Source of the DNA: an uncultured Lachnospiraceae bacterium
GTDB lineage: Bacteria > Bacillota > Clostridia > Lachnospirales > Lachnospiraceae
NCBI GenBank assembly: GCA_900555195.1
Contig: USKC01000072.1
Location: forward strand, 1 to 11,375
Length of the DNA: 11,375 bases
Direction: 5' to 3'
Part shown: one piece after another, positions 6,972 through 11,375 of the stretch
Numbering within the stretch: position 1 is the first letter of the stretch
Layout: each line of letters begins with the position of its first letter
The notes under the pieces: generated by a model
Databases searched by the model: none
What the model saw: only the letters and a program-made list of their open reading frames with translations
Told to the model about the DNA's origin: nothing
Position numbers and translations under genes: made by a program

Positions 6972-7007
6972 AAGAAAGCAGGCAGAACATGCCGGGAAGG
7001 AGGTTAT

Positions 7008-8479
7008 ATGCTGAAGGAATTCAACAAAATGGAAAAACCGCAGGAAGGGGAACTGCAGGAACGCCTGGAAGAGGCGAAAAGAAAGCTGTCCGCCCAGCAG
7101 ATGATGCTGAAAGAACACAAGCTGCCCGTGCTGGTTCTCTTTGAAGGCTGGGGGGCTGCGGGAAAGGGAAGCACGATCGGAAAGATCATCCGCAACATTG
7201 ATCCGCGGTTCTTTAAGGTGGCAACCATGTCCGCGCCCACGGAAGAGGAGCTGCGCAGGCCGTTTCTGTACAGGTATTTTATTCAGATACCTGAAGCGGG
7301 CAAATTTACGTTTCTGGACGGCGGCTGGATGGAAGAGATCACAAAAGGGGTATTGGACGGTTCGCTTTCCGAAAAGGAATATTCCATGCGCATAGAAAGC
7401 GTGAAACGGTTTGAACGGCAGCTGACGGACAACGGTTATCTGGTGCTGAAATTTTTCTTCCATATCAGCGAAAAGGAACAGAAAAAACGTCTGGATGCGC
7501 TGATGGAGGACAAGGATACCAGCTGGCGCGTGAGCGAGCATGACAGATGGCAGAATAAGCATTATGAGAAATGCGAGGGGGTATTTGACCGCTATCTGAA
7601 CGATACGAACGTCCCGGCTGCGCCATGGTATCTGATCGATGCACAGTCGCGCAAATGGGCGCAGCTGCAGGTGCTGGAGATGATGTGCCAGGGAATCGAC
7701 GTGGCGTTGGAGAACAGCAGCCTTGCCGTTCCCCTGCTGCAGAATACCTTCCCGTTAAAGAAGATGCCGAAGCTTGCCGACATTCCGCTGGACAAGACGA
7801 TGGAGCAGGAAGAATATGAGCAGGAGCTTGACCGCCTGCAGAAGAAATTGGGAGAACTGCATAACCGTCTGTACCGCAAGCGGATCCCGCTGATCATCGC
7901 ATATGAAGGCTGGGATGCGGCCGGAAAGGGAGGAAACATCAAGCGCATCACAGGATTCAGAGTCTGGATCCGAGGGGATTTGAAGTGCACCCAATCGCGA
8001 GTCCGGAACCCAGGGAAAAGGCGCGTCACTACCTGTGGCGTTTCTGGAACAGACTTCCGAAGACGGGGCACATCGCCATTTTCGACCGCACCTGGTATGG
8101 CCGGGTGATGGTGGAACGTTTGGAAGGATTCTGCAGTACGAATGACTGGCAGCGGGCTTATAATGAGATCAATGAATTTGAAAAGGAACTGGTGGACTGG
8201 GGAGCCATTGTGATTAAATTCTGGGTGCAGATCGATAAAGACACGCAGCTGGAGCGCTTCAATGAACGTCAGAATACGCCGGAGAAGCGCTGGAAGATCA
8301 CCGATGAAGATTGGCGCAACCGGGAGAAATGGGATGCCTACGAGGAGGCGGTGGATGAGATGATGGCCAAGACCAGCACGGCCTATGCGCCCTGGCATGT
8401 ATTGGAAAGCGTGGATAAAAAGTATGCGCGCATCAAGGCATTAAAAATTGTGATTGAAGAATTGGAAAAAGTGCTGTAG
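7008..8479 (+). pseudogene. pap: Polyphosphate:AMP phosphotransferase (two-domain PPK2 family), frameshifted
   Basis: With the frame restored this is a 488-aa PPK2-family enzyme with two tandem domains, which transfers phosphate from polyphosphate to a nucleotide (AMP in the classical Pap). Start ATG 7008 has AAGGAGG 4 nt upstream. The N-terminal domain has Walker A GWGAAGKGS (47-55) but FLDGGWM where the active motif should be. The C-terminal domain has Walker A GWDAAGKGG (301-309) and, in another frame, IFDRTWYGRV and the rest of the fold. The frame breaks at 7956-7960. Frame 1 runs on out of register to a stop at 8108; the true continuation (LDPRGFEVHPIASP onwards) runs in the other frame to 8479. 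The broken part is the C-terminal domain, the one expected to be catalytic, so activity is probably lost. A downstream piece could restart at GTG 7985 (GAGGGG 7 nt upstream) but would lack Walker A. A sequencing error is the main alternative. Confidence 0.85.
7956..7963 (+). other. Frameshift site in pap (net +5 nt)
   Basis: Between the codon for G316 (7953-7955) and the Leu codon of LDPRG (7964-7966) there are 8 nt, TTCAGAGT. The protein's own N-terminal domain has exactly 10 residues between GKG and DPR (STIGKIIRNI). The C-terminal domain needs the same 10 (GNIKRITG, x, L), leaving room for one codon. So 8 nt stand where 3 belong, a net insertion of 5, most simply TTCAG before AGT. No slippery heptamer is present at the junction. 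Confidence 0.75.
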
Positions 8480-8488
8480 CATCGTTTT

Positions 8489-8618
8489 CCCAGCCCTCCG
8501 CCGCCGGATTTCTGATATATCTGCGCACCTTCTGCATCCGGCAAACAGCATACCCGCTGCAGCCCTGAAAGCAGCGGGTGCGTAGACACGTCGGAAGCCA
8601 GGCGGCGGAGGCTGTGGG
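8489..8618. repeat. ~130-bp nested inverted-repeat element between pap and nahK
   Basis: Outer arms: CTCCGCCGCC-type sequence at 8495-8505 pairs perfectly over 11 bp with 8601-8611, and the stem continues with a bulged C8494 through 8491-8493 with 8612-8614. Inside are two more hairpins: CCGGAT (8504-8509) with ATCCGG (8536-8541), which competes for two bases of the outer stem, and a 9-bp stem ACCCGCTGC (8552-8560) with GCAGCGGGT (8571-8579) around a 10-nt loop. As RNA this could fold as a three-way junction ending 19 nt before the nahK ribosome binding site. There is no T-tract, so it is not a plain terminator. It could be a leader RNA, an mRNA-stability or REP/MITE-like element. I match it to no known riboswitch. 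Confidence 0.6.
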
Positions 8619-8637
8619 ATACCATGGATGCAAAAAA

Positions 8638-8653
8638 GAGGGGAACAGGAATG
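8638..8653 (+). promoter_or_regulatory. Ribosome binding site that sets the nahK start
   Basis: GAGGGG (8638-8643) lies 7 nt before ATG 8651. An upstream in-frame ATG at 8624 has no such site and sits right behind the outer arm of the inverted repeat, and its nine extra residues (MDAKKRGTG) match nothing conserved. The start at 8651 is therefore preferred. Confidence 0.75.
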
Positions 8654-9766
8654 GAAAACCTGGATAAGAACAAAATTCTGGAGCGGGTGGCGCCTGCATT
8701 TTGCATAAAGAGAGAGGCCGTGGATGCAGTGCCATACGGAAACGGCCATATCAATGATACCATAAAGCTTACCTGTAAAGAGGCGGACGGAAAAGAGACG
8801 CATTATATCCTGCAGCGGATGAACAGGACGGTGTTTGAAAACACGGAAGAACTGATGGAGAACATCAGAAACATCACCGCATTTCTTCGTGGGAAAATCC
8901 TGGAAAGAGGCGGAGAACCGGAACGGGAAACGCTGAACGTGGTCCCGACCCGGGAGGGAAAAAGCTATTATACGGATGAAGACGGAAACTGCTGGAGGAT
9001 ATATTTGTTCATAGAAGACGCGGTTTCCCTGGACGCCGTGAGGGGGCCCGAGGACTTCTACAACAGCGCGCTGGCGTTCGGGAATTTCCAACAGCTTCTT
9101 GCAGCATATCCGGCGGCAAACCTGCATGAGACGATTGCCAACTTTCACAATACGCCGAGCCGCTTTGCGGATTTCAGACAGGCTGTGGAGGAAGACCGCT
9201 TCGGCAGGGCGAAGGAGGTGCCGGAAGAGATCCGATTTGTCCTGGAGAGGGAGAAAGATACCCATTGTATTGTGGATGCCCTGGCAAAGGGGGAGATTCC
9301 TCTCCGCGTGACCCATAATGATACGAAGCTGAACAATGTTCTGATGGATGCGCGGACGGGAAAGGGTCTCTGTGTAATCGACCTCGATACCGTGATGCCC
9401 GGTTCAGCCCTGTATGACTATGGTGATTCCATCCGTTTCGGAGCCAGTACCGCTGCGGAAGATGAAACGGATCTGTCCAAGGTCTCCTGTGATCTGGCCC
9501 TGTTTGACATATACACGAAGGGGTATGTGGAAGGCTGCGCAGGCAGCCTGACGGAAAAGGAAATCCGCATGCTCCCGGTCGGAGCCCGGCTCATGACGCT
9601 AGAATGCGGCATGCGCTTCCTTGCCGATTATCTCCAGGGAGATGTGTATTTTAAGATACACCGTCCGAAACACAACCTGGAGCGGGCCCGCACCCAATTC
9701 AGGCTGGTGGCGGATATGGAAGAAAAATGGGCTGTGCTGGAAGAAATCGCCATGCGCTATTTATAG
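8651..9766 (+). CDS. nahK: N-acetylhexosamine 1-kinase (NahK/LnpB-like aminoglycoside-phosphotransferase fold)
   Basis: A 371-aa cytosolic sugar kinase of the APH/protein-kinase-like fold. It very closely follows my memory of Bifidobacterium NahK, which phosphorylates N-acetylgalactosamine or N-acetylglucosamine at C1 in the lacto-N-biose/galacto-N-biose pathway. Shared signatures include PYGNGHINDT (28-37, nucleotide loop), YILQRMN (52-58), VVPT (97-100), WRIYLFIE (115-122), AFGNFQ (142-147), TIANFHNTP (161-169), LRVTHNDTKLNNVLMDA (218-234, catalytic D224 and N229), IDLDTVMPGSALYDYGDSIR (243-262, metal-binding D244/D246), GASTAAEDETDLSKV (264-278) and ECGMRFLADYL (318-328). The whole core is intact. 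The usual partner, lacto-N-biose phosphorylase, is not in the window, so the pathway is inferred. The gene follows pap by 171 nt containing the inverted-repeat element. Confidence 0.9.
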   Translation: MENLDKNKILERVAPAFCIKREAVDAVPYGNGHINDTIKLTCKEADGKETHYILQRMNRTVFENTEELMENIRNITAFLRGKILERGGEPERETLNVVPTREGKSYYTDEDGNCWRIYLFIEDAVSLDAVRGPEDFYNSALAFGNFQQLLAAYPAANLHETIANFHNTPSRFADFRQAVEEDRFGRAKEVPEEIRFVLEREKDTHCIVDALAKGEIPLRVTHNDTKLNNVLMDARTGKGLCVIDLDTVMPGSALYDYGDSIRFGASTAAEDETDLSKVSCDLALFDIYTKGYVEGCAGSLTEKEIRMLPVGARLMTLECGMRFLADYLQGDVYFKIHRPKHNLERARTQFRLVADMEEKWAVLEEIAMRYL

Positions 9767-9917
9767 TTGGGGAAAATTTCCGCGTCTCACATTCTGGCGG
9801 CTGCGGTTCACGGTCCGGGATGCTTCCCCTTCATGGAGCGGGCCTGTGTTTCCGGCCGGGCGGGATGCCTGTGCACCGCAGGTACCTTCCTTTCCGGAGC
9901 ACGCTCCCGCTCGGCCA

Positions 9918-9971
9918 AAAACGTAACGGTACATAACGGGCCAAAGGACGGCCCGTAAGTACCGACGTTTT
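9918..9971. repeat. 54-nt stem-loop with 20 base pairs
   Basis: Three collinear helices: AAAACGT (9918-9924) with ACGTTTT (9965-9971), CGGTAC (9927-9932) with GTACCG (9959-9964), and ACGGGCC (9936-9942) with GGCCCGT (9950-9956), closing a 7-nt loop AAAGGAC. Only an AA bulge and a small 3x2 internal loop interrupt it. The A4 and T4 ends give it the shape of a bidirectional terminator, and it could end nahK transcription, although it lies 150 nt past the stop. Confidence 0.65.
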
Positions 9972-10074
9972 CAGACGGCCTCGGAAAAGAACATACGGTA
10001 CCCGGAGAAGCACAAAGAGCGTGTGTGTCCGGCCCCTTCCTGCTGGGTTGCCTGAACTGATATCAAGTAAGCAG

Positions 10075-10107
10075 AAAAAAAGCCGCATCCGCGTCGGAAC
10101 GGACGGC
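10075..10107 (-). terminator. Intrinsic terminator of the glycosyltransferase gene
   Basis: Read on the minus strand, GCCGTCCG pairs with CGGA(TG)CGGC (8 bp with a 2-nt bulge; plus-strand arms 10082-10091 and 10100-10107) and is followed directly by seven T's (10081-10075). It lies about 36 nt after the stop codon at 10143, the expected place for a rho-independent terminator. Confidence 0.75.
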
Positions 10108-10142
10108 AGCATCAGAACCGATAGAAATATCTGATCGGAACA

Positions 10143-11066
10143 TCATAATGGATGATTGGATGCAATGCGAACCGCAGCGGCCATCCCGCCGTCACCATAG
10201 GATGGGCTTTTTATAAAATCCTTAGATGCCTGGCTTAAAGTCTGCTTTTCTTTCAATGTATGGCATATTTCTTTTTCCCATCCATCCAGTCTGGATATGG
10301 ATATAGATTCCATTCCCAATACGACATCTTCTATATGTTCCTGGTAAGATTGGTAATGTTTTTTTATCATAAAACGCATTCGTTCAAGCCGTTTTGACAT
10401 GCTTTTGACATTCGATGAAGCAGGGGCAGTGCGATAATCAATGAGCGGTTTGGGGACAATGCCGATATGTGCATTCGGCACTGCTTCCAACATACTTAAA
10501 AAGAAATCCCAGTCTTCAAATCCGGAACGCATCGATTCATCATAACCACCACTTTTTTCCCATATTTCACGCCGAAGAATATGGGCTGCCGGACAACAAT
10601 TATGAGTAAGGAAATTGCTTATATTCCCTCCGCTAGGACAGATTACTGAATCAAGTACGCCGAACGTATGCATCCATGACGAAGCCGCTACCATGGAAGC
10701 ATCTTCGTACAATAACTTACGGACCTGCTCAATATAGGAGGGTTTGAGTTTATCATCTCCATCAAGTACAAGGACAAATGGCGTCTTTGCCTTACGGATA
10801 CCAGCATTTCTTGCAGATGATACGCCGCTGTTCGACTGATATATGACAACAATCGGAATGAAAATAGGCGGGTCTGTTTTAAGCGCATTCAATATGTCCA
10901 AAGAATTTTTATCCGTTGACCCATCGTCTACAATTATAATTCTTGCCGGCAATACAGTCTGCTCACACAAAGAATGAACTGCTTCCTGGATCATATCCCC
11001 CTGATTAAAACTTGTAATAACTGCCTCAATGTCTTTCGCTGTACAACGTTCCTTTCCAATGTCCAT
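10143..11066 (-). CDS. Family 2 glycosyltransferase (GT-A fold)
   Basis: A 307-aa inverting glycosyltransferase that uses a nucleotide-sugar donor, probably acting at the inner face of the membrane in surface-polysaccharide or glycoconjugate assembly. Diagnostic GT2 motifs in order: VITSFNQGDMIQEAVHSLCEQT (16-37), IIIVDDGSTD (43-52), QSNSGVSSARNAGI (77-90), the DxD-type metal site VLDGDDKLKP (100-109) and GFEDWDFFL (182-190), the ED motif of the catalytic base. No membrane segment is seen. The C-terminal ~90 residues carry no recognisable domain. ATG 11066 has GAGAGGA about 8 nt upstream. The gene is clearly more AT-rich than its neighbours to the left and lies between two minus-strand terminators, so it may be a recent acquisition or a single-gene unit. 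Donor and acceptor cannot be deduced. Confidence 0.9.
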   Translation of the reverse strand: MDIGKERCTAKDIEAVITSFNQGDMIQEAVHSLCEQTVLPARIIIVDDGSTDKNSLDILNALKTDPPIFIPIVVIYQSNSGVSSARNAGIRKAKTPFVLVLDGDDKLKPSYIEQVRKLLYEDASMVAASSWMHTFGVLDSVICPSGGNISNFLTHNCCPAAHILRREIWEKSGGYDESMRSGFEDWDFFLSMLEAVPNAHIGIVPKPLIDYRTAPASSNVKSMSKRLERMRFMIKKHYQSYQEHIEDVVLGMESISISRLDGWEKEICHTLKEKQTLSQASKDFIKSPSYGDGGMAAAVRIASNHPL

Positions 11067-11091
11067 GATAGTATCCTCTCGAACTGTTATT

Positions 11092-11112
11092 CGGAAAAAC
11101 GGAATACGGAAA
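11092..11112. repeat. Three CGGAA repeats upstream of the glycosyltransferase
   Basis: CGGAA occurs at 11092, 11100 and 11107, steps of 8 and 7 bp, in the leader of the minus-strand glycosyltransferase gene, about 25 nt before its start codon. On that strand it reads TTCCG. No confident -35/-10 pair was found in 11067-11155. Chance or a protein site are both possible. Confidence 0.25.
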
Positions 11113-11156
11113 ATTTAGCCCTGCGGTTGGAAAAATGCTTGAGATGAGAGCCATAC

Positions 11157-11207
11157 AAACAAAAAACATCTGAAACGATATGCTTCCAATGCATTCTGTT
11201 CCAGATG
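11157..11207 (-). terminator. Intrinsic terminator or attenuator upstream of the glycosyltransferase
   Basis: On the minus strand CATCTGGAAC (11207-11198) pairs with GTTTCAGATG (11176-11167), 9 of 10 matches, with an inner ATGC/GCAT stem closing a 7-nt loop. It is followed by TTTTTTGTTT (11166-11157). It would stop transcription arriving from genes to the right of the window, or act as an attenuator in the leader of the glycosyltransferase gene about 90 nt downstream. Confidence 0.65.
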
Positions 11208-11311
11208 ATATTACCGAACGACCCGACCGTCATAGCCTAATTTTTTTTCCCACTTCAGTATCCATGTTATCATGTCATGAAAGAAAAGTCTAGCATTTTT
11301 TCTGAGATGCG

Positions 11312-11372
11312 TTTATGATATATAAGCCATTTATGATAATGTCCCGGTATACCACAAATGAAAATGTCCCAG
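11312..11372. mobile_element. Direct repeats resembling the terminal region of an insertion sequence
   Basis: TGATAATGTCCCGG (11334-11347) and TGAAAATGTCCCAG (11359-11372) match at 12 of 14 positions with a 25-bp period. Just before them TTTATGATA is repeated exactly at 11312-11320 and 11330-11338. On the minus strand they read as GGGACATTTTCA and GGGACATTATCA. Such repeated GGGACATT-type motifs near the edge of an element remind me of the multiple transposase-binding repeats in the ends of IS21-type elements of Bacillota. The body would lie right of the window, so neither the transposase nor the exact end can be seen. Confidence 0.35.
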
Positions 11373-11375
11373 TTG

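Larger units (their letters stand above)
9767..10142. other. 376-bp gene-free region rich in inverted repeats
   Basis: No frame here has a ribosome binding site, conserved motif or plausible protein; the possible short frames look like chance translations of GC-rich DNA. The region holds a 20-bp-stem hairpin (9918-9971), four copies of GGTAC/GTACC (9881, 9928, 9959, 9997), a complementary pair CACGCTC/GAGCGTG flanking the hairpin, and a minus-strand terminator (10075-10107). A decayed gene, a mobile-element remnant or a structured RNA are all possible. Confidence 0.6.

Noticed and set aside
7940-7990. Programmed -1 ribosomal frameshift in pap
   Set aside because: No slippery X-XXY-YYZ heptamer at the junction; alignment of the two internal domains shows five surplus nucleotides rather than a clean slip.
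8593-8618. Cobalamin riboswitch (AAGCCAGG at 8595-8602 resembles a B12 box)
   Set aside because: The other conserved core elements (GGGAA, GCCACUG and the paired helices around them) are absent on either strand, and the downstream sugar kinase is not a cobalamin gene.
8441-9316. 291-codon minus-strand frame opposite nahK
   Set aside because: It lies over highly conserved kinase motifs and runs through the inverted-repeat element; no start signal or protein similarity.
9831-10112. 93-codon minus-strand frame in the gene-free region
   Set aside because: It runs through the strong hairpin and the terminator, has no ribosome binding site and no recognisable sequence; it is very likely a chance frame.
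1-11375. CRISPR arrays, tRNA or rRNA genes, prophage genes
   Set aside because: No regularly spaced repeats of suitable length, no tRNA-like cloverleaf and no phage-type proteins were seen.

Overview
The window reads as chromosomal DNA of a fairly GC-rich Gram-positive anaerobe, most likely a Clostridia/Lachnospiraceae-type Bacillota. This is inferred from strong AAGGAGG-type ribosome binding sites, a TTG start, the EgsA/AraM-type sn-glycerol-1-phosphate dehydrogenase, the NahK-type sugar kinase and a lipoprotein of a kind I associate with that group. No species can be named from the sequence alone.

Layout, left to right. (1) Positions 2-607 hold the C-terminal end of glycogen phosphorylase (+), closed by a strong hairpin. 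(2) At 743-3040 a divergent pair, glycerol-1-phosphate dehydrogenase (-) and a DeoR-family regulator (+), shares a 243-bp control region. That region has two good promoters, with helically phased GAAA motifs between their -35 boxes. (3) At 3074-4769 (-) lie a GNAT acetyltransferase and an uncharacterised lipoprotein. (4) At 4986-9766 (+) lie a membrane-anchored diguanylate cyclase, a two-domain PPK2/Pap-type polyphosphate:AMP phosphotransferase gene broken by a frameshift, a ~130-bp nested inverted-repeat element, and an N-acetylhexosamine 1-kinase (nahK). (5) Positions 9767-10142 carry no credible gene but hold a 20-bp-stem hairpin and a minus-strand terminator. (6) At 10143-11066 (-) is a GT2 glycosyltransferase, visibly more AT-rich than the rest. 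(7) At 11067-11375 are a second minus-strand terminator and short direct repeats that look like the end of an insertion sequence running off the window.

How the genes may work together: the left half is carbon storage and sugar-phosphate/glycerol-phosphate metabolism under a DeoR-type sensor of phosphorylated sugars. The right half combines second-messenger signalling (c-di-GMP), polyphosphate/nucleotide energy metabolism and amino-sugar salvage. Only the diguanylate cyclase-pap pair (36 nt apart) looks like a tight operon. The most notable observations are the pap lesion, whose size can be read by aligning the protein's own two duplicated domains; the structured element in front of nahK; and the gene-free structured region before the glycosyltransferase. 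I did not find a clearly new multi-gene system.
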